This document shows, piece after piece, positions 22,119 through 33,004 of a stretch of 64,000 nt of DNA (position 1 is its first letter; each line of letters starts with the position of its first letter). The DNA comes from Gloeopeniophorella convolvens (taxonomy: Eukaryota; Basidiomycota; Agaricomycetes; Russulales). Location of the stretch: the NCBI GenBank assembly GCA_022496205.1, contig WTXD01000010.1, forward strand, positions 1 to 64,000, in the 5' to 3' direction. The notes beneath the pieces are model-generated. The model searched no databases. It was not told the DNA's origin and saw nothing but the letters and a program-made list of their open reading frames with translations. A program made the translations under genes and the position numbers.

Positions 22119-23230
22119 AGCAAAAATGTACATATACCTTCAATGATGGTCGAAAATCACTAGTACAATCCCGATTGTGGTGTGCGTGAACAGTGGGACC
22201 TCGTGTGTAGCTATCACGATGAGAATACAAACTCAGTTGGCTGTCGGTCGATGTTGCAAGGTCCCTACATGCAGCTCTGACACTTCGAAAATGTTCCACA
22301 GAATGAGGTCCACCTCGTAATTATCTATAGTTTAGCTGTGACCTGGTGCGAGGTTTTGCAGAGTTGAAAGTATTTTACGACCACATTGGATTCAGCATAT
22401 AAGCAGGCCATAATCCCAGACAATATTTCGGGATTTCACAAGGGCGGAAACCCGGCACAAGCTACACAAAGGATTCTAACCAACTTGCTATCCATCGCCA
22501 CTGCAACACAAGCGACTTGCAAGCCCGGACAATACCGGAACGGTTTGCAAATGGCCGGAACCGCGCGGAACCTCCGAAACTCGGGGCGATGCGCGCGTCG
22601 GATCCCTGATGTGATTGATCCCGGCACTGTGAGTCGCGCAGTGCAGAAGGCAGGCAGGCTCACTGTGGAGAGTCTCAGAAGTCGAATGAACTATACAAGG
22701 AATGTAGGTCCCATGAAAGATATCTGGATGATGCGAAAGATTGGAGACCCTCTGCCTTGTGATCGTATTCACGCGGTCGAGGCACTTAGTAGGTCAGGAG
22801 GATGGTCTCAATGTCCGGGGAGGAGTGGGCTATGAGAAGGTTGTGGTCGTCACCCAAGATCACCCGGTGGTCATTGCCTTTCCCGAACTCCACATGAAGT
22901 CACGGCATCCACCAAGCCCAAGACTTGGCGCTTTTTGCTTGGCCCAGGGGCACTTGCTCACGGGTTTCATGAACATCTGCGCCGTGCGCGTCTGGCAGAG
23001 GCGCGACATCCCAATGCTCGCAAGCAAGATCTTTCACTGTGATTTCATGGATTCACTCTACACGATGTATACGCGCGATCACCGCCGACCAATGGTTGTA
23101 GCCGCGGACGCATGCATAACCTTTCCCTTGCACATCATGCCGACGTAGATAATAGTCCGTCCGTACGCTCGAACAGAGTACATTGAAAGAAAAAATAAGT
23201 AGCAAGATCACAACTTAGTCTTGATCTCCC
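22119..23230. other. Unassigned region with two modest plus-strand frames
   Basis: Frames at 22386-22835 and 22741-23148 encode 135-149 residues without recognisable motifs. The second includes GYEKVVVVTQDHPVVIAFPEL and DFMDSLYTMYTRDHRRPMVV, which look protein-like, but no start or splice context convinces me. Possibly a decayed gene. Confidence 0.3.
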
Positions 23231-24413
23231 TCACATCCGGCGCCGACCACTGATCGAGCGAATATCAGCTCCACCCAATAAAAACAGCTGACGCAAGTGA
23301 CGCACCCAAGGGACAAAATCCGACAGATCTTTGGACAGCACATCTTTGAACTTGGTCTCACGACGCTCCATGAATGATTGCACACCCTCCGTCGCATCCG
23401 AATGCGAGGTAAGGTCCGCGATCCCCCGCGAATCGAGGATATGCTGCCCCTCGATGCTGTCTGCGCCACGCCACAGCAGCCCCTTGGTCCACGCGACGCT
23501 CGTCTGCGACGTGTTGGCCGCGAGCTCCTGGGCGAACGCAAGGGCGGCGGGGAAGACGTCTTCGCGCTTCGGGAGCGATGCGTAGTACAAGCCCTGCAAC
23601 AGCGGGGAGTCGGGCGAGAACGTGCCGCCCGTGAGCAACAGCGCGGTCGCGCGCGCGTGGCCGATCAGGCGCGGCAAGAGGTAGCTCGAGGCCGCTGGAC
23701 AGAGGACGGATGTGTCAATCGGGCAGCTGGGAGGGGACACGCTCGGATTCGCGCACCTTCAGCTGCAATTCCGCGGCGCACGAATGGAACAGCGAGCTTT
23801 GCTCCTGCCCAGACGAAACGGAAGTCGCACGGAAGCTGCAGCCCGGTGATGCCAACGCCAACGGCGTGCCCGTTAACGGCCGCAATGGTGATCTTGCGGC
23901 AACGGAAAATGGCCATAGAGGTCTTGCCGCCAAGATCCCTAGTCGCTGTGAAAGTCACGCATGGATGAGAATCGTGCGCGAGGCAAGTCGCCCACTGGTG
24001 CCACGCACTATGCCTGCCCTGCTTCTCATCCTCTTCAGTGAACACCGCCTTCCAACCGTTTATGAGATCTGCCTACATAAACACGCAGCAGTTGAGTCTC
24101 AGATGGGCGATGTGTCCTGAATACGTACTCCGGCGCAGAACGCAGCGGCAGCGGGGTCTGCAGTGAGCACGACGACGCGCACGCGGTCGTCGCGGTCAAA
24201 CAGATCGTACGCAGCAGAGATACTCTCTTGCATTTCCCGCACAAATGTGTTGCGTCTAGCCATAGGACTATTAACACACAGCCTGCCAGAGTTAGGCAAG
24301 CTACACGAGCCAACGTACTGCTTCGTGCGATTGAGCTTGACAATCGCGACGGGACCATCGAGCGTGACAACGATGCTCTTCCATCCTTGCGCACTGTAAT
24401 CAGGGAGTGACAT
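23231..24413 (-). CDS. Enoyl-CoA hydratase/isomerase family protein
   Basis: A crotonase-fold enzyme, probably acting on acyl-CoA. Four exons join in phase: MSLPDYSAQGWKSIVVTLDG to NRTK; QRNTFVREMQESISAAYDLF to AAFCAGA; DLINGWKAVFTEEDEKQGRH; RDLGGKTSMAIFRCRKITIAAVNGHAVGVG and LPCDFRFVWAGAKLAVPFVRRGIAAE; then SSYLLPRLIGHARATALLLTGG. FCAGADL and AVNGHAVGVG are the two oxyanion-hole regions. Asp and Glu positions around RRGIAAE fit the usual catalytic loop. Length is about 280-290 aa. It ends RSISGRRRM with no obvious peroxisomal SKL signal. The start ATG at 24413 precedes a normal crotonase N-terminus. Confidence 0.9.
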
Positions 24414-24963
24414 CTTCTCGATGGACGCGGTGTCACTGTCGGCTTTGGAGTTTGAAGCAAGGCTTGGGCTGCAGCGTCGGCGTATTTAAGGCTTGAACCA
24501 TGCGGTTACTCAGCGTTTTCTGCGCTTAGCCCCGCAGGTCAATATGGTCTGCAGGGGTCCGCGGAACAATGGGGAACGGGTGGACGCGCCGGGACGCGTG
24601 ACGCATCAGCATGCCAACGGCAGCGCGCCACGGCTCCAGAGCTCTCCGAACCAGCTCCGACCCCACTCGCAACCACTTCTTGGCACAGCACTTATTCACG
24701 TGTAGAGCACACACGCAGAGTATAACGAAATCACGCCCCCGACCTTTAGTTGTCGTGGATACTCGGCGACCGCGTCTTATCGTAACGTGTATTTAGCATC
24801 ACTTGTTGCGGTATATTCAAGGAAAATACTCCGGCTCCGGAGCAATCTGTTACCGGTACTGAGGTCGCATCTCTGCGATCCCCAACCCCACTCAGTGCAG
24901 GGAACAAACCAAATGGTATAATACGCGGTCCGGTGATACATACGTGAAGGTCTAGACTCTAGG
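24414..24963. other. Intergenic region
   Basis: 550 bp between the hydratase start and the stop of the next minus-strand gene. One ACGCGT at 24594 lies about 180 bp upstream of the hydratase start. No genes seen. Confidence 0.4.
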
Positions 24964-26915
24964 CTACCCCAAGATACTCGTTCCTGGTCGATACTGCCAA
25001 CGAAAGTGGAACAGCCTGTTCTTCCTCTCCGATTCGACGACATCGTTGATCATCTCGGACGTGGGTGGTGTGGCGAGCAACACAAACACGAGGTCAGCCC
25101 TGGGCTTCAGCTGCAATATGCGAAGCGAATTCGTGCCGGCGCGAATAACATGTGAAACGTCCAGTGGCTGGCCAGCGACCTTGGCGGCAATGAATTCGGC
25201 GAATTAGGAACGGTGGCAAAGAGCATACCAAGTCAGGTGTGAACCAACACTGCTCCCCGGGCTGGTCGGGCTGCATGTGTAGAACGAGGGTGCCGTCGTC
25301 AGGCCATTGCGGCTGCAGATCGCGAAGCCCGAGCGCGGAAGTCTGAGGGTCCAAACCCCCGGACTGTACCAGGTTTTGATAAACAGACAGTGCGGCGCTC
25401 ACTGGCAAGGCAAGGAGGTGGACTGCAACGTAGCTAGCAGCAGGGCTGGACCGCGGATGAGGCTGTTGTATGAATCAAGAGCACACGCGGGACACGTACT
25501 CGAAACCGTCCCACCGCGTGGCCCAGCGGTGCACTGAGTTGGCAGTATGTTGGTCCACCTCAAAGGTAATATCGTCTTGGCTGGTCGAAAGCCCCCCGAC
25601 CTGAATTGCCCATACCCCCGGCACAGCTGAGGTGGGCGGAGAAGGAGGAACACTCTGTGCCACTGGCTGTCGAGTGAAGACGGGGAAGCCCATTGCGGGG
25701 TGCGGTGGCACATCCGCACTACCCTGAGTCTCTGCTCTTGAGGCAGCCACATGCTGAGCGTACAAATTCATAAGACGCAAAGTGGCCTCCTGTGTTGGGT
25801 GAACGACCACAGATGTGGAAGACGAAGGTGGCTTGTCGGGCGTATCGTGAACAGGTGTTCGATGAGCTGCGGCCCAGTCCTCGGGTGTCGACGCGGCCCA
25901 CGAGGCCTGTGATGCACCCTTTGTGTGCGCATGATTGTCATCTATAGAGCCATTGGAAGTCAACTGTTGGACAATCTTGTGAATCGGGCTGGAATCGATG
26001 TGATCGAGCGAAATGGGCTGTCTTGTTTCCTCGGGTGGCAATTGCGCGGGATGTAGGTTGGCTACGGGGTCAAGCCTCGCGGAGTCTGCGTGAGATACGT
26101 CTACAGATTTAGGTTTTCGGGTTTCTTCTCGCATTTCTGACGCCATTTGATCACGGGCTACAGGCGCGATGGGTGCCTGCAGCGCAGTGACTGCGGGACT
26201 TCCAGCGTTTAACTGCGGAACATCCGTGCTGGGATGAGCACCTGACTCAAGGCGTATCCGCTTGGGTTCTCGCGGTGATTCTGGTGGACTATCAGCATGC
26301 CGCAGAGAACGTCGTGGTGGAACTGCAGCCGCTATGGGTGATTCAACAGAGGACGCGTCGGATCCACCAGTTTGAGCGGCTTGGGATTTTTGGAGTTCTG
26401 CATGCATGCGTGCGAGCTGCTCCTGCACTCGCACCGCATGTCGGACAAACTTCGACATAGGAACTTGAGTGAGAGCATTTCGGACGACCTCGGAGGGTGG
26501 AGGACGGCCAAGCTTAGTCTGGATGGCCCTCTCCAGTGCGACCCCAAGCTTCTGCTGGAATAATGTCTGCTCATTAGCATCCCCTTCTCCAGGCTGAGCC
26601 CGGAAGGGAGGGGAATAAGCCAAAACATGAGCACCCACGAACGGTCTCGGTTATATGAGATGTCTCACCTCCCTCTCCCGGCGAGTAGGCCCCACCCCTT
26701 TCCACGGACTGGCCGCTGCCGGAGAAGCGGCAACCTGGTATGAAGATTGTCGAAGAGGGCAACATTGAGTCTGAGAAGATGTCAATAAGGATCGCATCGG
26801 AACGCACCGCTGCCTCGAGGCGATTCCCATGCGTGGGTTGTGAAACGACTGCAGGGCCTGGTCCAGGGCTTCGTGGGGGTGCGTCGTAGAATTTGGCCGT
26901 ACGTGGAGGGCGCAT
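24964..26915 (-). CDS. Disordered protein with C-terminal domain related to the 4.7-8.6 kb gene
   Basis: Exons, in coding order, are 26915-26808, 26770-26669, 26593-25500, 25445-25229 and 25179-24964, totalling 579 codons. After a Pro/Arg-rich start there is a helical stretch (EQTLFQQKLGVALERAIQTK, VRVQEQLARMHAELQ), then about 200 disordered residues with a basic PREPKRIRLES patch (possible nuclear signal). The final 200 residues form a compact domain: WAIQVGG, DITFEVDQHTANSVHRW, DGTLVLHMQPDQPGEQCWF, QPLDVSHVIRAGTNSLRILQ, LVFVLLATPPTSE. The DVSxxxxxGxNxLxxxL and FVLxxAxxPT spacing repeats what is seen in the gene at 4699-8554. The start is uncertain: the same frame stays open upstream (SAVQDLLVQALLDSTSRLAQ) but has no ATG. 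Confidence 0.75.
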
Positions 26916-27332
26916 AGAGGGTGGAAACCCCCCGTCCGACTGAGACTGAGGCGATAAAGCACTGGGCGGCTTCCCTTGAGCAAGCCTTGAGGTTGAGTCA
27001 AGTAAAGCCTGGACCAGAAGATCCTGTACTGCAGAAGGGACAGGACCAGGGATGGTTGAGCTCTTCGGAAAGTAGTGGGAGAGATTTTCCCCGACCGGTC
27101 GTCTGAGTCTCGGTGTTTTGCATCGAGTTAGGCTAGCTTGCTGCCGCTAACTTATTTACAAACGATGGGGGCTAGAATAGAGATTGAGCGCGCAGGCTCA
27201 GGCCCGTTCAGTCGTAGAGCAGCAACGCGGCTGGGCATTACGTGATGGGCTTGTGCATACAATGTCCTTTGCTTGTGCACGACGCCACCTTTCACTTATA
27301 CCAACAACTTGACACCAGGCATAGCCTTGATC

Positions 27333-28892
27333 ATGGCTTCGGGCAAACGCTCCATCTCAGATACACTCTCTGGTGGTGACGGTGAATACGAAGAGTCAGC
27401 ACAAAAGCAGCGTAGGTTGAGTGCGACACCCCCACTTCGCTCTCAGCCACCCATCAGCCTTGCGTATCCCCCCACATCCCAGCCCGCAGCACGCGCAGTG
27501 CCATTCCAGCAACCATTACCTCTCATAACGTTCTCCTATGACGAGTCAAGGCGGCTCGACTTCTCGGATGCGGCCATGCGGTACTACGTAGAACCGCCGC
27601 GGGGCGCCGACCTGGGCTACGGATACGAGCGCTGGGCTCGCCGTCCCGAGGAAAAGGGCCGTCTCGATGGGTTGCTCCGTGCGGTATCAGAGATCAGGCG
27701 GAGGGAAAATGGCGGCCCAGTGGTTGGTGTCGTCAGCTGGCGCGGAGTCATGACCAAGTGTGTGCACTACTCTTCGCTCCATTCGGGGTTTGCTGAAGCC
27801 AGCATTCTCTGTGAGGGAGAATAATGACAGCGCCATATGAAGAACGCGACGGCTGGGAGCTCAATATTATGGTGAATAATGGCACGCTCTATCTCGAAGA
27901 ATTCATCAGCGACTCTCGGCTTCAAGAGAAGTAAGCGCTTTCTATCGGCTTTCGCAGCATTGCATTTACCGGTTGCAGGAACAATATGGCGCCTCATCAT
28001 CGCTTACAGACGTACTATGGCTACGCCTTTGAGTCATGGTGCACCGCCTCGAGCCCGAATTCATCACCGGGCTGGGGCGGAGATGTAGATACCAGCGTGC
28101 AGTGGTGTAGCGTGGTGAAAACCAAGTTAGGCGATACGCGCATCGTCATCGGGGGTGAAGTAGATTGTGTACGAGGTAAGATTTCATGATGTAGCAAAGT
28201 CTAATTAACTTATAACGTTCCGAAGACAGATACACAGGGCGCAACGATACCATGATCGAACTCAAGACATCGATGAACATACGCGGCCCGCAGGACGAGG
28301 CGCGATTCGAGAAGTGATCTCATTTCCATCGGAATGCTCGAAGGCCCCGCTGATAAAACGATTAGAAAGCTGCTCAAATTCTATTTTCAATCGTTCTTGT
28401 TGGGTGTTCCGGTGCGTCAGCATGCTCAACCGGAACGTTTGTCCTTCTGAGATCCGATAGGAAATCGTGGTCGGCTTCCGCACACCGAAGGGCCAACTTA
28501 CGACCCTGCAATCTTTCAAAACACTACATATTCCGCGCATGGTGCGCGGTAAGCCAGGTGCCTGGGATCCTCAAATATGTCTCGGCTGGGGCGATGCATT
28601 CCTAGCATGGATCAAGAGGAACGTCACGTCGGCTAGCGCAGCCACTCCGGAGAGCGTATGGCGTGTGAAGTTCCTGCCGCGCGTTGGCGTTGAGCTTAGC
28701 TTGCTCCATGAAGACTCTGTACGGGAGGTGGAAGCCGGCGAGGATCGTGTAGGCTTCCTTCCGAGGTGGTATTGGGAAGAACTACTGGAGCTTTCCAAGG
28801 CCGAGAGTGGTGCTGACGTCGACCCAGCCCTTACTATTCCGCCGGAGGCGGCAAGCCCGTCCAAAGCTCTTCCAACAGGATGGCAAATCTAG
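27333..28892 (+). CDS. RAI1: RAI1/DXO-type decapping nuclease
   Basis: Removes incomplete or non-canonical RNA 5' caps and partners the nuclear exonuclease Rat1. Six exons (27333-27757, 27820-27930, 27979-28175, 28226-28313, 28366-28411, 28461-28892) give 432 aa, a normal size. Family landmarks are in order: RYYVEPPRGADLGYGYERW, VVSWRGVMTKIMTAPYEERDGW, YYGYAFESW, IVIGGEVDCV with acidic metal ligands, MIELKTS (the catalytic E-x-K) and VVGFRTPKGQL. The final KRNV-to-GWQI tail is variable. ATG at 27333 (MASGKRSISDTLSGG) follows a short leader. The gene diverges from the disordered-protein gene to its left, so the intervening few hundred bp probably serve both. Confidence 0.95.
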
Positions 28893-29893
28893 TATCTACC
28901 GATAATAGACGTGGATTTATCCTGGCAAATTTCATCGTTGCATTCTCGTCCTGACTCCCAGCACTCTTGCATTGGCGATGGCTGCTAACAGGACCCAGAA
29001 GAACACGTGTTGGCTGAGAAGCCACCCCAGGCGCAGTATCGCTGATGGGTGTTTTGCCTGGAACAGGGGCCGCCATATTCTCTCGGAAAACGACCGGAAA
29101 GCCGACCTGAACCAGCTCTGCCTCGGCCATACGAGTCAGCCTCGCGCCAACATCTGCTGTCACGTCGGCGGCCGCAGCAAGACGCCCGCCGGAGCAGCGC
29201 ATCCGCGCCAACCTGCGTGTCTTCCGCTGCAGCCGTCACAATGACGGCCTTAGCGATAGGTCCCGTGGGAGCGTTCCATTCCTCCAGGGCGTCCAAGCCA
29301 AACGGCGCAGCGCGGCCTTGGGTGCACATATGGTCCTGGCGCGCAAGCGCCACTTTGACTGGCCCGACGTCGGGTTCGCGCCTTCGGGCCGACGTGACGT
29401 GTCGCGAGACGCGCAAGTCTGGTGAATGGGTGGCTGTGAGCCGTTCTGATGTGCACACGAGTGCACGGCGTGCGCGGGTTCCTTTCGCGATGTTATCATG
29501 GCGACATCAACCTTCCAATCTCATACATTGCGGAGACCACTATCGTGGTGGGCGGGCGCTCACGCTGACAGTTCCTTTGCGTTCTCCAGCATATCCCTAA
29601 ATCGGGCTTGCGAACGACCTGCTTCGAGGCCGCAAAGTCGATGTCGTCTATGTAATGAAGATGCGTGTACTGTGTGCAGCCGGTGATTGCCAACGCAAAA
29701 ATGACCAGAACATCATTCATGCATGATGTGAGTTGTCCACAAGGTAGCCACTCTTCCCTACGCTGTGGGTCATCCGTCAACAGAAAGTAGGGCGCATGTG
29801 TATTTCCACGAACTAAACTAATATCGTAACAATAAATGGTCGTACATATCAAATGTGCTTCTAGTTCATCCCTAGAAGCGTGCTCCAGCTCCA
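28893..29893. other. Region between RAI1 and the prenyl-synthase-like gene
   Basis: About 1 kb. Two overlapping Ala-rich minus-strand frames exist at 28834-29211 and 28985-29458. The second reads LDALEEWNAPTGPIAKAVIV, which looks protein-like, but no family is recognisable and the two frames exclude each other. It also holds the 3' untranslated part of the next minus-strand gene. Confidence 0.3.
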
Positions 29894-31245
29894 TCAGTCC
29901 GAACGCTCATGGATTTCGTCGAGCAGTCTACGGAAAAGGTCGGCGCGCAGGACAGCATCCCCGTTCGGGGTTTTCAGCTCCGGGAAAGCGTCGATTAGAT
30001 TGCTGATCCGCTCATACGCGTCCTTTGCGTACTGGTCGTAGCGTGACCCTACCCCAACTTCGTTGAAGACTTGCTCGACGAAATTCCTGGAGACCTCATC
30101 GGCCTTTCCGAACTCCCTTTCCAAGATCGTAACTTGCTCGGGCGACCCGGATGCAAGGACGGTGTCGTAACACCAGGACTTGGTTTTGTCTAGGGTGCCA
30201 TCGAGGCTTTGGAAATAGTCGTCCTGGACCTGGGCGTATTCGCCTATAGGGAGAAGGACATCGAGCACGAGGTCATACGGATCTACGGCCGTTGGAAACG
30301 CTTTCTCGACGGGGAATCCGCAGTAGATCATTGCGAGAGCAATGGGAAGATAATATGAGTAGATGGCAGACTTGTAGATGTCAGCCGTCTTCCGTCTGCG
30401 AAGTTGGGCATGAGCACATGAACGACCTCCTTGAGAAGAAACGAAGGGACGCACTGGTTCACAGTCAACTGGTAGTTTTTCTGAAGGCGCTTTAGAAAGA
30501 GCTGGTGGTATGGTCATCGGTTCGACTCACGGGAACGGGGTTACGGAAGAAGGCGGGATGACGTGCTTCATGCAAGAGTTCGAGCACATCGACGTAACAT
30601 GGTTCATCCTGGAAGTACTCGCGCACAAGCTGGTATGCAGCTCCTTCGAGGAGAAGGGTGTCGTTGATGGCAATGAAGCCGACTTGTGGTCTGCGGTGCC
30701 AAGCTAGCTTTCCGCCGCTTATCTCGACACCCTCTATGATGTTTCCAGATACCAGAAAGTATGCTTGCAACTGCGCACGGGTAAAGGTTACAAAGTAGTC
30801 CACAATAAGGAAGAAAAACTCACGAATAGAACCGCCCACCCAAGCATCGCTGTCTTGTTGAAATCGGGTCCTTCCAATTTGTCGTGCCCTTTCAGATCTG
30901 CCACCGTATCGACTACGCGGATTCCGGGTCCGTATCCGATATGGTTGTAGAAGTTATACGCGAGACACTGGTCGTCAAGCCTATCAGACGCCGTTCTGCG
31001 CTGGAAAGAAAGTGGGAGCGTACAGTGCTAAAGTAATCAATTGCATCCTGTGGCACGTTGTGATCTCGGAACTGGCTGAGGAGGTATGGGCTGATGTCTC
31101 TTTGGAAGATTACTTCAAAGTCGCTGCTACGAAGAGAGTTTCTGGCCGGGGTTGTGCGATGGTGGTGTGATGACTGAGTGCTCCGGGCATGCCCAAGTTC
31201 GGGCCTCGGCGCCACACGAGGAGCAGCAGCAGAGGAGGATGCCAT
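29894..31245 (-). CDS. Divergent farnesyl-diphosphate-synthase-like protein with altered Asp-rich motifs
   Basis: Overall FPPS architecture: FEVIFQRDISPYLLSQF, then RVVDTVADLKG, then a helix ending YFLVSGNIIEGVEISG, KLAWHRRPQVGFIAINDTLL, YVDVLELLHEA, YKSAIYSYYLPIALAM, IGEYAQVQDDYFQSLDG. In true FPPS the first Asp-rich motif (DDxxD) sits where this protein has GNIIEG. The Gly-Gly-Lys pyrophosphate loop is replaced by GYGPGIR, and the second motif reads DDYFQ instead of DDxxD. Normal magnesium/diphosphate chemistry is therefore unlikely. Other exons splice cleanly, but the first junction needs a 23-nt intron (31001-31023) or contains a frameshift. It diverges from the gene at 31745. It could be a pseudo-enzyme, a new activity or a gene under decay. 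Length is about 390 aa. Confidence 0.8.
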
Positions 31246-31744
31246 ATGGTCGATGTGAGAAGAGACGGGGTCAAACCACAGCTGTTACGCGCCGACATGG
31301 CTAACATGCCGGTTTAAGAGCCAAGAACAAACCAGTGCCCACCGAAGCTTATGCCCTGGCTCCGGCAGGAGCGCGGTAGAGAATGACAAGCTTACATCAT
31401 CACCAGTTAAGCTGTTCGTTGCCGGCCGGGACGACGGTAATTCCGGCCGCGCCTCCGGGGAGTTGCCTTGCCAGATGCGTTTGCGATCGGAATCGAATTC
31501 CGCTGTCGAGACCATGAATGTTCCCGCTTCCCGACGTCAAGAATCGTTCATCTGCTTCATCAATACTTACTGACACGAAATCCGGCGCGCAGGCGCATTG
31601 TGTTCTTTGATACAGATATCGGCCAATAGGCACCAAAGAACCCGGATGACAATAGTTATTTGGAGTCCACGTCTGTGGTAATCCACGGGCTCTCCGATAT
31701 AAGTGCGCTGCTCCTTCGTCAGCTGGGCATCACTCACCTCTGCC
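31246..31744. promoter_or_regulatory. Divergent promoter region
   Basis: About 500 bp separate the start codons of the prenyl-synthase-like gene (-) and the unknown helical protein (+). Both promoters should lie here. Short minus-strand frames inside it do not look coding. Confidence 0.4.
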
Positions 31745-33004
31745 ATGGCTGAACCACTCAGACGAGTCTCGCAAAACACCAGCCGCACCTTGACGCGAGC
31801 CCGGAATGACCTCCACAACTCTGTCGCTCCTCAGCAGAAGGAAGCGACGTCTTCCAATGGCGCGTCCACCCATGACGGAATTTCACTCGCATCCCTCCAG
31901 GACGTACGCTCATTTTATTTTACTGACGTACCGATCCTACGCCATGGCTAACTTCAATCGGATCGCAGTTGCAACTTCTACAGTGGAAGTTCAAGAGCGA
32001 GTACCAAGACCTTCGCGGACATGTGGACCATGCTGTATTAATCCTATACAGCTGGGCTCTGACGATAAACCATCTTCTGAGGGTCGTACTAAAGCACTAC
32101 GTCGTAAGCCTTCCGAGTTTCGTCCTCGACATCCGCCATGACCATTCTCATGTCTTCTTAAGATACATCTCTACCACATGGCAGTCGCCTACTACAAGCA
32201 AGTGATCAAGCCGCAACTGCCTGGCTGGTTCTCGACGTGGTCCTTGCTTGTCATACTTCTGCGGTACGCTCGTTTCGGTGCTGCTGATTCTGTAGCTTGT
32301 TTATTTATACCCTTGTAGCCACGTGGCCTCGTTTGGCGCTCTTTCCCCCTGGGACGTTTCATTCAACACTGGCGTACACCTCCAGCTAAGGTCTAGTCCC
32401 GAGCAAGAAAATCTCAGCGGTCCAGCGCCTTCGTCAGGCAGCGAAACACAGGCTCCCGCTCAAGCGCCGGCAGAAGAGGAAGCTGACTCCAGCTACGCTT
32501 CTGCCGCCTCAAATACTCCCGTACGCAAGGACAATGCAAGCCTTGACGCACCTAGGCATGATTACGAGGAGACCGAGTCGACCTTTTTGGAATCCCTTGC
32601 GTCATCATTTCGCTCACTCGAGAGGAGGCCATCTCACAGCCGGCTCTCGAGCTACAGCGATGTTGGGGTACGTGGGCAGATGGCATAACATGGACCGGAC
32701 TCGACATAATGACACGCATTTTCCGACAGAGCCAAAATAGTTTCCAAGAGTATGCTGAGTTGTCTACTGACTCTCGCGTTCGGTATTGACTTTATTCGTG
32801 AGGGCTCTCAAGAACTCGCTCAGCCCGGTCGTTCACGGAGGCAGCTCCCGCCACATTGACACCCACCTTTCCCCGAGGAGTCCCAATCCCGGAGGCCATC
32901 AGGACACCGTCGAGATCATCATTAGACGAACTCACTCAGACCAACGTTCCTCCTACGGGGACGACGACTCCTCCACGAGCGGTTCCGTACTTCTTAATAT
33001 TTGA
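31745..33004 (+). CDS. Hypothetical protein with a hydrophobic helical core
   Basis: Unrecognised. Proposed exons are 31745-31903, 31969-32103, 32163-32263, 32319-32667, 32730-32782 and 32824-33004, giving 325 aa. The first four join cleanly (phases 0, 0, 2, 0); the last two are less certain because another frame (32830-33194, ending in VPYFLIFDAIVRFVALEYAG) could be used instead. The middle (DHAVLILYSWALTINHLLRV, VAYYKQVIKPQLPGWFSTWS, LLVILLRHVASFGAL) is rich in aromatic and aliphatic residues and may be membrane-bound or a helical bundle. The C-terminal half is acidic and Ser-rich (ESTFLESLASSFRSLERRPS). Divergent to the prenyl-synthase-like gene. Confidence 0.55.

Noticed and set aside
21115..22146. 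343-codon plus-strand frame overlapping the repeat frame
   Set aside because: Arg/Thr/Pro shadow; the acidic/Ser repeat pattern is clearest in the 20703 frame.
29049..29600. 183-codon plus-strand frame
   Set aside because: Low-information Arg/Ser-rich frame with no splice or motif support.
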